From Bacilli bacterium (lineage in GTDB: Bacteria; Bacillota_I; Bacilli_A; RFN20; CAG-826): a stretch of DNA of 40,691 nucleotides. Made by a program: the position numbers and the translations under genes. The notes under the pieces are model-generated. The model saw only the letters and a program-made list of their open reading frames with translations, searched no databases and had not been told where the DNA came from. Every line of letters starts with the position of its first letter. The stretch's first letter is position 1. This document shows, one piece after another, positions 1 to 9,277 of the stretch. The stretch is taken from positions 1 to 40,691 of the forward strand of contig JAFUXB010000006.1 in NCBI GenBank assembly GCA_017477255.1, given 5' to 3'.

Positions 1-382
1 TATGTTAGATGGTAAAAAAGGAACTGCACAAGCCATCTTATATAATACATTTGCAATTATTGAAAAGAAAACTGAAAAACCAGCAATGGACGTTTTCGCA
101 ACAGCAATTGAAAATATTATGCCTCAAGTTGAATTAAAGGCTAAAAGAATTGGTGCAGCTAACTATCAAGTACCAACTGAAGTTTCAAATGAAAGAAAAG
201 TTACTTTAGGTTTAAGATGGTTAGTCAATTATTCAAGACTTAGAAAAGAAAAATCAATGGAAGAAAAATTAGCTGGAGAAATCATTGATGCTGCTAATGG
301 CACAGGTGCTGCAGTTAAGAAAAGAGAAGATACTCACAGAATGGCAGAAGCTAATAAAGCTTACTCCCATTATAAGTGGTAA
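1..382 (+). CDS. rpsG: 30S ribosomal protein S7, 5' end cut off by window
   Basis: Primary rRNA-binding protein of the 30S head, organising the 3' domain of 16S rRNA near the decoding site. The visible 126 residues begin at the conserved MLDGKKGTA segment and run to the usual Tyr/Trp end (SHYKW). The core blocks [21 protein letters not shown] and [19 protein letters not shown] are all present. Bacterial S7 is about 156 residues, so roughly the first 30 lie upstream of base 1; the Met at base 2 is internal, not the start. It is followed 32 bases later by fusA, the normal str-operon order. No oddities are visible in the part seen. Confidence 0.97.
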   Translation, partial: MLDGKKGTAQAILYNTFAIIEKKTEKPAMDVFATAIENIMPQVELKAKRIGAANYQVPTEVSNERKVTLGLRWLVNYSRLRKEKSMEEKLAGEIIDAANGTGAAVKKREDTHRMAEANKAYSHYKW

Positions 383-414
383 TTTAAATTATAATTTTTT
401 AAGGTTGTTTATTT

Positions 415-2496
415 ATGAGTAAAAGAGAATATGATTTAGAACATACTCGTAATATTGGTATCATGGCCCATATTGATGCCGGAAAGACTACAACATCTGA
501 AAGAATTTTATATTTTACTGGTAAAATTCATAAAGTTGGTGAAGTCCATGATGGTGGTGCAACTATGGACTGGATGGTACAAGAACAAGAAAGAGGTATC
601 ACTATTACAAGTGCTGCCACAACTTGTTTTTGGAAAGGTAATAGAATTAATATCATCGACACTCCTGGGCACGTCGACTTTACAGTTGAAGTTGAAAGAT
701 CACTCAGAGTTTTAGATGGTGCTATTACTGTTCTTGATGGAAAAAATGGTGTTGAACCACAAACTGAAACAGTTTGGAGACAAGGTACAAAATATGGCGT
801 TCCAAGAATTGTCTTTGTAAATAAACTCGATGCTATCGGAGCAGACTTCGATATGTCAGTAAATTCAATCAAAGAAAAACTTGGTGCTTGTGCAAAACCT
901 GTTCAATATCCAATCGGAATCTCTTCAACATTAAGTGGTGTTATTGACATCATTAAAATGGAAGCACGGGATTATTCAAATTGTAAAGAACACGATGATC
1001 CAAAATTGATCCCAATTCCAGAAGAATATGTTGAAAAATGTGAATTATTAAGAGCTGATTTACTTGAAACACTTGCTTCATTCGATGATGATTTCATGAT
1101 GAAAGTATTAGAAGGTGAAGAAGTTAGTGTTGATGAAATCAAAGCCGTTATTCGTAAGGCTACATTAACTGGTGATTTCCACCCAGTATTCTGTGGTTCA
1201 GCTTACAAAAACAAAGGTATTCAATTACTTCTTGATGGAGTTGTTGATTACTTACCATCACCACTTGAAATTCCAAGTGCTAAAGGAACTAAACCAAATG
1301 GTGAAGAATATGTTTGCACTCCAAGTGATGAAGGAAAACTCGTTGCCTTAGCATTTAAGATTGCTACTGACCCATACATCGGAAGACTTGCTTATGTTAG
1401 AGTTTATTCAGGTGTTATGAAAGCCGGAAGCTATGTCTTAAATACAAATAAAGGACAAAAAGAAAGAATTGCTCGTTTAGTTTTAATGCATAGTAATCAC
1501 CGTCAAGAAGTTGATGAATTACATGCAGGTGACATCGGTGCAGTAATTGGTTTAAAGAATACTACAACTGGTGAAACATTATGTGACGAAGACATCAATG
1601 TTACACTTGAACAAATGGAATTCCCAGAACCAGTTATTGAAGAAGCTGTCGAACCAAAAACTAAAGGCGACCAAGAAAAAATGACTTTAGCATTAATTAA
1701 ACTTGCTGAAGAAGATCCAACTTTCAAAGTTCATACTGATAAAGAAAGTGGACAAACTATTATCGCTGGTGTTGGTGAATTACACTTAGACATTATCGTT
1801 GATAGATTAAGAAGAGAATTTAATGTTCAAGTCAATGTTGGTAAACCACAAGTTGGTTACCGTGAAACAATCAAATCTAGCGCAGAATGTGAAGGTAAAT
1901 ATATCAAACAATCTGGTGGTAGAGGTCAATATGGTCACGTTTGGATTAAATTTGAACCAAACCCAGGCAAAGGATTTGAATTTGTTAACGCAATTGTTGG
2001 TGGAACTGTTCCAAAAGAATACATTAAACCAACTCAAGATGGATTAGTTGATGCATTAGAAAGAGGACTTATCGCAGGATACCCTGTCGTTGATGTAAAA
2101 GCTACATTATTCGATGGTAGTTCTCACGATGTTGACTCAAGTGAAGCTGCTTATAAGATTGCTGCTAGTATGGCTCTTAAAGAAGCTGCTAAAAAATGTC
2201 ACCCTGTCTTACTTGAACCAATCATGAAAGTCGAAGTTACAGTACCAGAACAATATTATGGTGATGTTATCGGAGATATGACTCGTAGAAGAGGTCAAAT
2301 GACTGGTGAAAGTCAAAGAGGTAATGCAAAAATTATCGAAGGACATGTACCATTAGCTGAAATGTTTGGATATGTTACTGACCTTAGAGGATTTACTCAA
2401 GGTAGAGGTAGCTACTCAATGGAATTCGATCATTTCGGTGAATGTCCAAAAGCCGTTCAAGATGAAATTATTAAAAAGAACGGCGCCGCTGATTAA
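415..2496 (+). CDS. fusA: Elongation factor G
   Basis: Translocation GTPase of the ribosome, 693 residues, the normal length. The G domain shows the P loop ([13 protein letters not shown]), the switch I region ([12 protein letters not shown]), DTPGHVDF and NKLD. Domains II-V follow, with RRGQMTGE and [14 protein letters not shown] near the C terminus. The start ATG at 415 is preceded by AAGG with suitable spacing. It sits between rpsG and tuf as in the str operon, with a 99-base gap before tuf. Codon use is richer in C-ending codons than in most of the window, as expected for a highly expressed gene. Confidence 0.98.
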   Translation: MSKREYDLEHTRNIGIMAHIDAGKTTTSERILYFTGKIHKVGEVHDGGATMDWMVQEQERGITITSAATTCFWKGNRINIIDTPGHVDFTVEVERSLRVLDGAITVLDGKNGVEPQTETVWRQGTKYGVPRIVFVNKLDAIGADFDMSVNSIKEKLGACAKPVQYPIGISSTLSGVIDIIKMEARDYSNCKEHDDPKLIPIPEEYVEKCELLRADLLETLASFDDDFMMKVLEGEEVSVDEIKAVIRKATLTGDFHPVFCGSAYKNKGIQLLLDGVVDYLPSPLEIPSAKGTKPNGEEYVCTPSDEGKLVALAFKIATDPYIGRLAYVRVYSGVMKAGSYVLNTNKGQKERIARLVLMHSNHRQEVDELHAGDIGAVIGLKNTTTGETLCDEDINVTLEQMEFPEPVIEEAVEPKTKGDQEKMTLALIKLAEEDPTFKVHTDKESGQTIIAGVGELHLDIIVDRLRREFNVQVNVGKPQVGYRETIKSSAECEGKYIKQSGGRGQYGHVWIKFEPNPGKGFEFVNAIVGGTVPKEYIKPTQDGLVDALERGLIAGYPVVDVKATLFDGSSHDVDSSEAAYKIAASMALKEAAKKCHPVLLEPIMKVEVTVPEQYYGDVIGDMTRRRGQMTGESQRGNAKIIEGHVPLAEMFGYVTDLRGFTQGRGSYSMEFDHFGECPKAVQDEIIKKNGAAD

Positions 2497-2503
2497 ATTT
2501 ATT

Positions 2504-2525
2504 AATATCTAATTTATTAGATATT
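2504..2525 (+). other. AT-only hairpin in the fusA-tuf spacer
   Basis: A perfect inverted repeat, AATATCTAAT-TT-ATTAGATATT, starts 8 bases after the fusA stop. It contains almost no G-C pairs and has no proper T tail, so it is a weak terminator or a processing/stability hairpin rather than a strong stop. It may allow partial readthrough into tuf. Confidence 0.4.
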
Positions 2526-2550
2526 GTAAATAAAACTTATTTGCTATAAA
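2524..2550 (+). promoter_or_regulatory. Candidate internal promoter for tuf
   Basis: TTGTAA (2524-2529) and TATAAA (2545-2550) are separated by 15 bases, slightly short. They are followed at 2560-2570 by the small inverted repeat ACGCA-T-TGCGT, and by AGGAGG just before tuf. A separate tuf promoter would fit the 99-base gap after fusA, but the match is modest. Confidence 0.35.
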
Positions 2551-2595
2551 ATTAAATTAACGCATTGCGTATTTATTTTAGGAGGATAATTAAAT

Positions 2596-3780
2596 ATGGC
2601 AAAACAAAAATTTGACAGAAGTAAAGTCCATATGAATATTGGTACCATCGGACACGTTGACCATGGTAAAACAACTTTAACTGCTGCAATCACAACAGTA
2701 TTAGCAAAAAAAGGTCTTTCAGAAGTTAAAAAATACGATGAAATCGATGCTGCTCCAGAAGAAAAAGCAAGAGGTATTACTATTAATACTGCTCACATCG
2801 AATATCAAACTGCTCACAGACACTATGCTCACGTCGACTGCCCAGGGCACGCAGACTATGTTAAAAACATGATTACTGGTGCTGCTCAAATGGATGGTGC
2901 AATCCTTGTCGTCGCAGCAACTGATGGCGTTATGCCACAAACTAGAGAACACATCTTACTTGCTAGACAAGTTGGTGTTCCATATATTGTTGTTTATTTA
3001 AACAAAACTGACTTAGTTGATGATCCAGAATTAATCGACTTAGTCGAAATGGATGTCAGAGACTTACTTAACAAATACGGATTCCCAGGTGATGAAATCC
3101 CAGTTATCCGTGGTAGTGCAAGAAAAGCTCTTGATGGAGATCCAGAAGCAGAAGCTTCAATCATGGAATTAATGGATGCAGTTGATAGCTACTTCCCAGA
3201 TCCAGTAAGAGATAATGAAAAACCATTCTTATTACCAATCGAAGACGTTCTCACTATTACAGGTCGTGGAACTGTCGTTACTGGTAGAGTTGAAAGAGGA
3301 CAATTAAGATTAAACGACCAAGTCGAAATCGTCGGTGTCAGACCAACTCAAACTAGTGTTGTTACTGGTATTGAAATGTTCCGTAAATTATTAGATTATG
3401 CTGAAGCAGGAGATAACGTTGGTGTCTTATTAAGAGGTATCAACCGTGATCAAGTTGTTAGAGGACAAGTTCTTGCTAAACCAGGAAGTGTTACTCCACA
3501 TACTAAATTCACTTGCCAAGTCTACGTTTTAACTAAAGAAGAAGGTGGAAGACACACTGCATTCTTAACTAACTATAGACCACAATTCTATTTCCACACT
3601 ACAGATATTACTGGAACTATTACTCTTCCAGCAGGTGTTGAAATGGTTATGCCAGGTGATAACGTTTCATTCAGCGTTGAACTTATTCACCCAGTCGCAA
3701 TTGAAAAAGGTACTAAATTCTCAATCCGTGAAGGTGGTAGAACTGTTGGTGCTGGTACAGTTAGCGAAATCATTAAATAA
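2596..3780 (+). CDS. tuf: Elongation factor Tu
   Basis: GTPase that delivers aminoacyl-tRNA to the ribosome; 394 residues, the expected length. Motifs seen: [10 protein letters not shown] (P loop), RGITINTAH (switch I), [12 protein letters not shown] (the usual NKCD with Thr for Cys, still fitting NKxD), and SARKAL. Domain II ([12 protein letters not shown]) and domain III (a TNYRPQFYF block) are complete, ending in [10 protein letters not shown]. The start is set by AGGAGG a few bases upstream. The gene ends the str operon and is closed by a strong terminator 19 bases later. C-ending codons are frequent, consistent with high expression. Confidence 0.98.
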   Translation: MAKQKFDRSKVHMNIGTIGHVDHGKTTLTAAITTVLAKKGLSEVKKYDEIDAAPEEKARGITINTAHIEYQTAHRHYAHVDCPGHADYVKNMITGAAQMDGAILVVAATDGVMPQTREHILLARQVGVPYIVVYLNKTDLVDDPELIDLVEMDVRDLLNKYGFPGDEIPVIRGSARKALDGDPEAEASIMELMDAVDSYFPDPVRDNEKPFLLPIEDVLTITGRGTVVTGRVERGQLRLNDQVEIVGVRPTQTSVVTGIEMFRKLLDYAEAGDNVGVLLRGINRDQVVRGQVLAKPGSVTPHTKFTCQVYVLTKEEGGRHTAFLTNYRPQFYFHTTDITGTITLPAGVEMVMPGDNVSFSVELIHPVAIEKGTKFSIREGGRTVGAGTVSEIIK

Positions 3781-3799
3781 GTTAAAACTTAATAAATTT

Positions 3800-3830
3800 A
3801 AAGCTCATCATTCGATGAGCTTTTTATTTT
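3800..3830 (+). terminator. Intrinsic terminator after tuf
   Basis: Stem AAAGCTCATC (3800-3809), loop ATTC, GATGAGCTTT (3814-3823), followed by TTATTTT. It lies between tuf and the 3' end of the convergent LacI-family gene; in the minus direction the T tail is poor. Confidence 0.9.
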
Positions 3831-3856
3831 ATTTAAAATGAATTCTAGTGCATCGT

Positions 3857-4834
3857 TTATATTTTAATTATTAATTTAACTGGAAACACTTTTTCAATGT
3901 GTTCATCAATTGGAATTTTGCTAGTTAATTTATCATGCAAAAGACAAGAAGCAAACTTAACAATTTCATCAAGATCATAATCAATTGTGTTAATTTCTTT
4001 TACAATTGGAGAATATTTATTTAAGTTATCATAGCCAATAATAATGTAATTTTCTTTATATGAATTTGATTTTAACGCGGCTCTAATTTTTAAAGCAGTT
4101 ACATCAGAAACGCAAACAATAAAATTAATTTTCTCTTTCATAATAAGTCTAATAGATTCATCATAAATGGAGAATTTTTTACTTAAATTTAAAAAATAAC
4201 TGAGTTCTGCAGGGTTTTTGAGGTTTTCAACAAAACCTTTATGTCTTCTTTGTCCAGTTTCTGAATAAGTATCATTAATAAAAATAGATTTTTTAAATTC
4301 GCTTTTATTATAAAATTCAGCAACTTGTTTTCCTCCGTCATAGTCATCAGTATATATTAAATCGATGTTTTTCAATGTTGATTTAATACCAACTAATATA
4401 AAAGGAATTTGTTTTTCTTTAAAGAAATTTGCAACATCTTTTGTTGGCTCAACAAAAGAAATAATTGCGCAATGTCTTATAGTAATTAAATCTTGTAAGT
4501 CTTCATAATCAAAGAAAAATTTGTCTGTAAAATAAAGAGAAGAATTATAACCGAGCTTTTTTAGTTCTTTTGTTACTTTAAAGCAAGCATTAGAAAAATA
4601 AGGATTTTCTAACCCATGGAAAATAATTGCAACACTATTTGTTTTTCCTGATTTTAAACTTGCAGCTCGATCATCTTTTATATAGCCAAGTTCATTAGCT
4701 TTGGCTTTTATTTTTTCTTTTAATGCATTTGAAATATCTGGGCTATTTGAAAATGCTTTCGAAACAGCCATTTTAGAAATACCAAGTTCATTTGCAATAT
4801 CTTGATAAGTTACGTGTTTACTATTTTTGTTCAT
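3857..4834 (-). CDS. LacI-family transcriptional regulator
   Basis: Sugar-responsive DNA-binding regulator of 325 residues. The N terminus has the LacI helix-turn-helix and hinge: VTYQDIANELGISKMAVSKA (residues 8-27), then DISNALKEKIKAKANELGY. A periplasmic-binding-protein-like effector domain follows (around FHGLENPYFS, residues 72-81, and IDLIYTDDYDGGKQVAEF). It is divergent from the Ig-like/GH32 genes, so it probably controls sucrose or fructan use and itself. Its TATAAT (4841-4846) lies six bases before the ATG and no Shine-Dalgarno is seen, so the mRNA may be leaderless. Odd: residues 206-214 (KNPAELSYF) are encoded by a copy of the dispersed 30-bp repeat at 4191-4220. The sugar ligand cannot be read from sequence. 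Confidence 0.92.
   Translation of the reverse strand: MNKNSKHVTYQDIANELGISKMAVSKAFSNSPDISNALKEKIKAKANELGYIKDDRAASLKSGKTNSVAIIFHGLENPYFSNACFKVTKELKKLGYNSSLYFTDKFFFDYEDLQDLITIRHCAIISFVEPTKDVANFFKEKQIPFILVGIKSTLKNIDLIYTDDYDGGKQVAEFYNKSEFKKSIFINDTYSETGQRRHKGFVENLKNPAELSYFLNLSKKFSIYDESIRLIMKEKINFIVCVSDVTALKIRAALKSNSYKENYIIIGYDNLNKYSPIVKEINTIDYDLDEIVKFASCLLHDKLTSKIPIDEHIEKVFPVKLIIKI
4191..4220 (+). repeat. Dispersed 30-bp repeat, copy 1, inside the LacI-family gene
   Basis: Near-consensus copy, with TGAGTTCTGCAGGGTTTTTG at its 3' half. It lies antisense to the gene and is read in frame as KNPAELSYF. Confidence 0.85.
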
Positions 4835-4840
4835 AAATAT

Positions 4841-4869
4841 ATTATAAACTACTTTACTTTACCGATAAA
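4841..4869 (-). promoter_or_regulatory. LacI-type operator overlapping the regulator's promoter
   Basis: TTTACCGATAAA (4858-4869) is a 12-bp near-palindrome with central CG, matching its own complement at 10 of 12 positions, the classic LacI-family operator form. On the minus strand TTTATC, within this palindrome, sits 17 bases upstream of TATAAT (4841-4846), so the operator covers the regulator's -35. This suggests autorepression. On the plus strand the same site is about 20 bases upstream of the AGGAGG of the Ig-like gene, so it may control both directions. Confidence 0.6.
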
Positions 4870-4902
4870 CTAATTTATTTTAAAAGTATAGGAGGTATTG
4901 TT

Positions 4903-7233
4903 ATGATACTTAATTTAGGAAAAATGATTATTTTATCAACATTAGTTTTTGGCGTTAAAAATCCGTATAAATTAGTCGCACCATCTTTTATAAGTGTTGA
5001 ATCAACATACACAGTAAAAGAAGATTTAATGCAAATTAAAGTTGGCGAAGAATTAGGATTTACAAAAAATAATGATGGCGTCGTAGTTTCAAGTGAAAAT
5101 TCGGACATTTTAACAATCAATGAAAATAAGATTGTTGGTACTGGTTATGGTTTAGGTATTGTTGATGTGACAAGTGGAGACACAACTGAAAAACTTCCTA
5201 TTATCGTTAATAAAGATTTTTCAGCTACATCCCTTAGTCAAGCAAATAAACCTTCCAAACAAGGTGAAAACAATTTATATGTTTATCATGCAACAAACGG
5301 AGATATTGAAGAAAATCCTGTAGCAGGACTTAGTTCTTTAACTTTAATTGATGATACTGCATATAATAGTGAAAATGCTTGGTGGAGCGGAACAGTATTT
5401 TTAAACCATGAGAGAGTTTATACAAATGGTATTGGTGCATTATCTTATAAAGCAGCAAGCAATGGTAACTATACATTATCTTATTCTGCTTGGTTAAGAG
5501 GTGATATTAGAACAAATGCAGATTATATGAACTGGAATGTTGATGGTTTTTCGACTGGTATTGCAAAAAAATCATTAAGTAATACATATGAAGTCTTAAA
5601 GTTTAATAAAGGAACAAAAGAAAGCGTTCATGATGATTTAACTAGATACCAAATGGGCTCTGTTACATTAGATTTATTAGAAGGTGAAGAAATTATGTTT
5701 TTCTTTGCATCTAACGGAAACGGTGATGCTGATGAAATTAATACAGAATTCCATTTAGAAACTAATAGTATAAATACTTATGATGGTTCATTAAGTTTTG
5801 ATGAAAAATTACCATTATTAAGTGATGTAGGCCTTATATATAAAGGAAAGAAGAGTCAATTAAAAACAAATTATGAAGGTGACTTAAAATATACTTCATC
5901 AAATCCAGATATCGTTTCAGTTAGTAATACTGGTGAAATTGAAGGAAAAGAAGTTGGAAGTGCTATTATAACTGCTTCTGAAGGTGCTGTTAAGAAGAGT
6001 TTAGTTGTTGCTTGTAGAAGTGAAGATTTAGAGACTCCTCTATATTCTCAAGAAAAAGTACCAACTCATCAAGGTGATAATAATTTTAAGATTTATTATT
6101 CAACAAATGGTGCAATTCAAGATGATATAAAAACAGGACTTGAAGCTTGCCAATTAATGGAAGATAGTTCATACAATACATCAGAAAATTCTTGGTGGAA
6201 TGGAACTGTGTTTGTTAATAAAGAAAGAGTATTTGCAGGCGGAACTGGAATTATTTCATTCGTTGTTCCAGAAAAAGGCAATTATAGAATGGATTATTAT
6301 GCATTCTTGCAAGAAGGAATTAGAAAAAACGGCGATTACATGAATTGGGCTGTTGACGGATTCTCAGTTGGTTTAGCTAAAAAAGATTTAAATAATAAAA
6401 TAACTGTTTTAGATCAAATTATTGGAACAAAAGAAAGCGTTATTCAAGATGCAACTAGATTTATGACTAATGAAATTGTTGTAAATGCAGATGTCAATGA
6501 AGAATTAATGTTCTGGTTTATCTCAAATGGTATAAAAGATTGCGATGAAATCAATACAAATTATAGAGTTCAAAGAATTTATTTACCTGATGAATTAAAA
6601 CCTGTAGAAATTACTTTATCTACTCCAAAGACTAATTTAAAAATTAATGAAGAAGTAGATCTTACTTTTGAAGTCAAAAATAATAAAGATGAAGAATTAG
6701 TTTGGGCTTCATCAAATACTAGTGTTTGCGAAGTAAGTAACGGAAAAGTAACTGCTAAAGGCATTGGTTACGCAGTAATTAGCTTAACTGTTGGTGAAGT
6801 AAGCGAAAAAGTTATCATTATTGTTGATGGTTCTTTAAAATACGTTGTTGGAGAAACAAATATAGCCCCAATTCCATTAATTAAAGAAGTTGAAGATACA
6901 TTAACAATTAAGATGGATAATGTTTTAGTTGCAGCTAACAATTATGAAATAAGTGAAAGTGCATTGAAATTTAAAACTTCTTATTTAGATAATTTAGATG
7001 AAGGAGTTAAACAAGTAAAATTTAATAGTAGCGTTGGAACTCTTAGTTTAGAACTTACTATTGAAAGAAAAGAACAACAAAGTGAAGAGCCTGAAGATCC
7101 TAAAGAAACTGAGCCAACACCAGAAACAAAGAAAAAAGGTTGTGCTGGAGATATTATCGGATCTGCTTTTGTTCTAGGAATTGCTCTTATTACTTTAGCC
7201 GGTTTAGTTATTAAAAAAGGAAAAAATAACTAA
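4903..7233 (+). CDS. Ig-like repeat surface protein with duplicated domain and C-terminal membrane anchor
   Basis: A 776-residue cell-surface protein with no assigned family that I recognise with certainty. The first 30 residues are hydrophobic and signal-like. BIG2-type Ig-like modules are seen at about 40-102, 308-371 and 568-641 (pattern SSNPDIVSVSNTGEIEG / GSAIIT). Between them are two copies of a ~175-residue domain, about 118-290 and 388-562. These share NAWWSGTVF/NSWWNGTVF, YMNWNVDGFS/YMNWAVDGFS, GTKESV and ADEINT/CDEINT. The C terminus has a Pro/Glu/Thr-rich spacer (about 725-745), KKKGCAGD, one membrane helix and a Lys-rich end. It is followed after 16 bases by the GH32 enzyme, so the duplicated domain may bind fructan or another glycan; that is inference. 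The start is fixed by AGGAGG at 4890-4895. Confidence 0.85.
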   Translation: MILNLGKMIILSTLVFGVKNPYKLVAPSFISVESTYTVKEDLMQIKVGEELGFTKNNDGVVVSSENSDILTINENKIVGTGYGLGIVDVTSGDTTEKLPIIVNKDFSATSLSQANKPSKQGENNLYVYHATNGDIEENPVAGLSSLTLIDDTAYNSENAWWSGTVFLNHERVYTNGIGALSYKAASNGNYTLSYSAWLRGDIRTNADYMNWNVDGFSTGIAKKSLSNTYEVLKFNKGTKESVHDDLTRYQMGSVTLDLLEGEEIMFFFASNGNGDADEINTEFHLETNSINTYDGSLSFDEKLPLLSDVGLIYKGKKSQLKTNYEGDLKYTSSNPDIVSVSNTGEIEGKEVGSAIITASEGAVKKSLVVACRSEDLETPLYSQEKVPTHQGDNNFKIYYSTNGAIQDDIKTGLEACQLMEDSSYNTSENSWWNGTVFVNKERVFAGGTGIISFVVPEKGNYRMDYYAFLQEGIRKNGDYMNWAVDGFSVGLAKKDLNNKITVLDQIIGTKESVIQDATRFMTNEIVVNADVNEELMFWFISNGIKDCDEINTNYRVQRIYLPDELKPVEITLSTPKTNLKINEEVDLTFEVKNNKDEELVWASSNTSVCEVSNGKVTAKGIGYAVISLTVGEVSEKVIIIVDGSLKYVVGETNIAPIPLIKEVEDTLTIKMDNVLVAANNYEISESALKFKTSYLDNLDEGVKQVKFNSSVGTLSLELTIERKEQQSEEPEDPKETEPTPETKKKGCAGDIIGSAFVLGIALITLAGLVIKKGKNN

Positions 7234-7250
7234 GTTTTGCGAGGTTTTTA
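7221..7250 (+). repeat. Dispersed 30-bp repeat, copy 2, spanning a stop codon and the next start
   Basis: Divergent but readable copy (about 25 of 30 positions; GCGAGG instead of GCAGGG). It contains the TAA of the Ig-like gene and supplies the GCGAGG ribosome binding site of the GH32 gene. It ends on the A of that gene's ATG. Confidence 0.7.
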
Positions 7251-9076
7251 TGAAAACTAAAAGGATTTTTGGTACAATAGCATTAGCATTAATGGTTATG
7301 GGATGTAAAAGTGTTAAAAATAAAGGCGATTTAGTTTCTCAAAAATTCTCCTATGATGAGTTTCCTTTAGAATACAATTTAAACGAAGAGGTTGATGTTT
7401 CTAAAATAAAAATTAAAAATACATATTCATCTGGGGATATCGATTATGTATCTTTAGAAAGAAAATATGTAAAAGGATTGGATAATATAACTTCGACAAT
7501 TGGCGTCAAGCCAATAGATCTAAAATATAACAAATTAGAAGATAGAGTTAATATCTTTGTATACTATGGTGATCATGCTTATGATGAAGATTATAGAAGT
7601 CAATATCATTATAGTAAGGATAAAGGTTGGATTAATGATCCAAATGGATTATTTTATAACGAATTAACCAAAGAATATCATATGTATTATCAAGATGGTC
7701 CAAGATTTGGTTCTGATCCAAATAATTTCTGGTCAAGTAGAGCGTGGGGTCATGCAGTAAGCAAAGACTTGGTTCATTGGCAACAAATTGACGGATATGC
7801 AATTTATCCACAACCAGATGGATTCGGCGATATTTGGTCTGGGTGCTGTGTCGTTGATGAAAAAAATACTAGCGGATTATTTGATGATTCTGTTCATCCA
7901 AAAGAAAGAGTAGTCGCAATTTATACTGTTACTAGACCTCAACAACAATATTGCTTAGCTTATTCATCTGATGGTGGCTATACCTTTACTAAATATAATA
8001 AAAATCCTATTATCGATAATTCGGCTGCACAATATGGAGGTGGATTTAGAGATTCAAAATGTTATTGGATAGAAGATGAAACACGTCCAAATGGTGGCTT
8101 ACGGTTATTAGTTACAGCTGGTGAAAGTTCTCATTGTATTATATTTACTTCTGATAATTTATTAGATTGGAGACTTAATTCATATATTTGTGATATGAAT
8201 GGCAACCGTATTGGACACGAATGCCCTACATTATTCAAATTACCTGTTGATGGTGATAAAAATAATATGAAATATGTATTTTCTGCTAATCAAAACTGGT
8301 ATATGTTAGGTGATTTAAAGAAAAACAACCTAGGAAACTATGAATTTGTTGCAGAGACCGATAAAATTAGGTTCTATTCTTCAAACACTCATGCTGCAAT
8401 GGATTGGTGGTTAAATTCTTCAAGAGTTGTACTTACAGCTTGGATTGGTGATAATTATATGGCAACTAACCCTCAAGATACTCCTAATCGAAAGTGGGAA
8501 GGGATGATGACGGTTCCTTATGAAGCAAAACTTATTACTGGTAATGATGGCAAACCATATTTACATTTGATGCCAATAAGCGAACTTGAAATTCTAAGAG
8601 GTTTTGAATATTACGACATTGACGATTTCGATATCACTCCTGATGATGACAATTTTTTGGCAGATATTTATGATTCGACATTTGAGATAAATCTTGATGT
8701 TAATTTATTAAATAAATACAATAATTCTAGATTTGGTTTTAATGTCCGTAAGGGAGAAAATGGAGAATACATTAGTATTTATTATTCCATTGATCAAAAT
8801 TTATTAGTTGTAGATCAAACCAAAACTCATGTTGCAAAATATAAAGAACAAGTAACTGTATGTCCTTTAGAAGAAAATCAACTAAAATTAAAGATTTTAA
8901 TCGATAAGAGTGCAATAGAAGTATTTGCAAATGATGGTAAAGAAACCATTCAAACAATTTATTTCATCTCTGAAGAAAATTTAGGTATTGAATTCTTCAC
9001 AAGTATGGTAGATATACATTTCAATAGTTTTTCAATGTATAGCTTGAAATCTATTTATCATAAAAACAATTTATAA
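7250..9076 (+). CDS. GH32 family glycoside hydrolase lipoprotein (sucrase/fructanase type)
   Basis: Secreted, lipid-anchored beta-fructosidase-type enzyme, 608 residues. The signal peptide ends in lipobox VMGC (Cys19). The GH32 five-blade propeller carries the nucleophile motif WINDPNG (Asp130), the transition-state stabiliser motif FRDSK (Asp268; the usual motif is FRDPK, so Pro is replaced by Ser), and the acid/base motif ECPTLF (Glu324). A C-terminal beta-sandwich follows, from about 460. It lies directly behind the Ig-like surface protein and divergent from a LacI-type regulator, a typical sucrose/fructan arrangement, though no transporter is in this locus. It could cleave sucrose, inulin or levan; sequence alone does not say which. 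Confidence 0.92.
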   Translation: MKTKRIFGTIALALMVMGCKSVKNKGDLVSQKFSYDEFPLEYNLNEEVDVSKIKIKNTYSSGDIDYVSLERKYVKGLDNITSTIGVKPIDLKYNKLEDRVNIFVYYGDHAYDEDYRSQYHYSKDKGWINDPNGLFYNELTKEYHMYYQDGPRFGSDPNNFWSSRAWGHAVSKDLVHWQQIDGYAIYPQPDGFGDIWSGCCVVDEKNTSGLFDDSVHPKERVVAIYTVTRPQQQYCLAYSSDGGYTFTKYNKNPIIDNSAAQYGGGFRDSKCYWIEDETRPNGGLRLLVTAGESSHCIIFTSDNLLDWRLNSYICDMNGNRIGHECPTLFKLPVDGDKNNMKYVFSANQNWYMLGDLKKNNLGNYEFVAETDKIRFYSSNTHAAMDWWLNSSRVVLTAWIGDNYMATNPQDTPNRKWEGMMTVPYEAKLITGNDGKPYLHLMPISELEILRGFEYYDIDDFDITPDDDNFLADIYDSTFEINLDVNLLNKYNNSRFGFNVRKGENGEYISIYYSIDQNLLVVDQTKTHVAKYKEQVTVCPLEENQLKLKILIDKSAIEVFANDGKETIQTIYFISEENLGIEFFTSMVDIHFNSFSMYSLKSIYHKNNL

Positions 9077-9130
9077 ATTTCAATTATTAAAAAACAGGAT
9101 CTGTTAAATAATTAGAAAATAGTAATTACT

Positions 9131-9157
9131 AAAAGGGCTTCGAAAGAAGTCCTTTTT
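9131..9157 (+). terminator. Intrinsic terminator after the GH32 gene
   Basis: AAAAGGGCTTC, loop GAAA, GAAGTCCTTTT plus T run. One G-U wobble in the stem forms only in the plus-strand RNA, so it acts for the GH32 operon. Confidence 0.85.
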
Positions 9158-9185
9158 ATATTATTAAAAATATTTAATAATGTTT

Positions 9186-9212
9186 TTTACATGCATTTTA
9201 ATATGGTAAAAT
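9186..9212 (+). promoter_or_regulatory. Promoter with extended -10 for the flavoprotein gene
   Basis: TTTACA (9186-9191) and TGGTAAAAT (hexamer 9207-9212), 15-base spacer. The TG one base before the -10 hexamer makes it an extended -10 promoter, which can tolerate the short spacer. Transcription would start about 9219, giving a leader of roughly 60 bases that includes a repeat copy. Confidence 0.5.
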
Positions 9213-9247
9213 ATATTGGTAAATTTATAGGAAAATCGTGATTTTTT

Positions 9248-9277
9248 AAAAAAGAGTTGAGATTTGCAGGGTTATTT
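9248..9277 (+). repeat. Dispersed 30-bp repeat, copy 3, ending at a start codon
   Basis: Copy with TTGAGATTTGCAGGGTTATT in its 3' part. It ends on the base before the ATG at 9278 and supplies GCAGGG six bases upstream of it as a ribosome binding site. Confidence 0.85.

Noticed and set aside
528-872. 114-codon minus-strand frame opposite fusA
   Set aside because: Composition mirrors the sense gene and there is no start signal; a shadow of a conserved gene.
9093-9105. AACAG-GAT-CTGTT inverted repeat after the GH32 gene
   Set aside because: Only five-base arms, just before a proper terminator; no evidence of a role.
9257-9277. Earlier start for the BaiN/HI0933-like gene
   Set aside because: The extra residues are encoded by the repeat copy, and the conserved Rossmann start begins at 9278 with a ribosome binding site at proper spacing.
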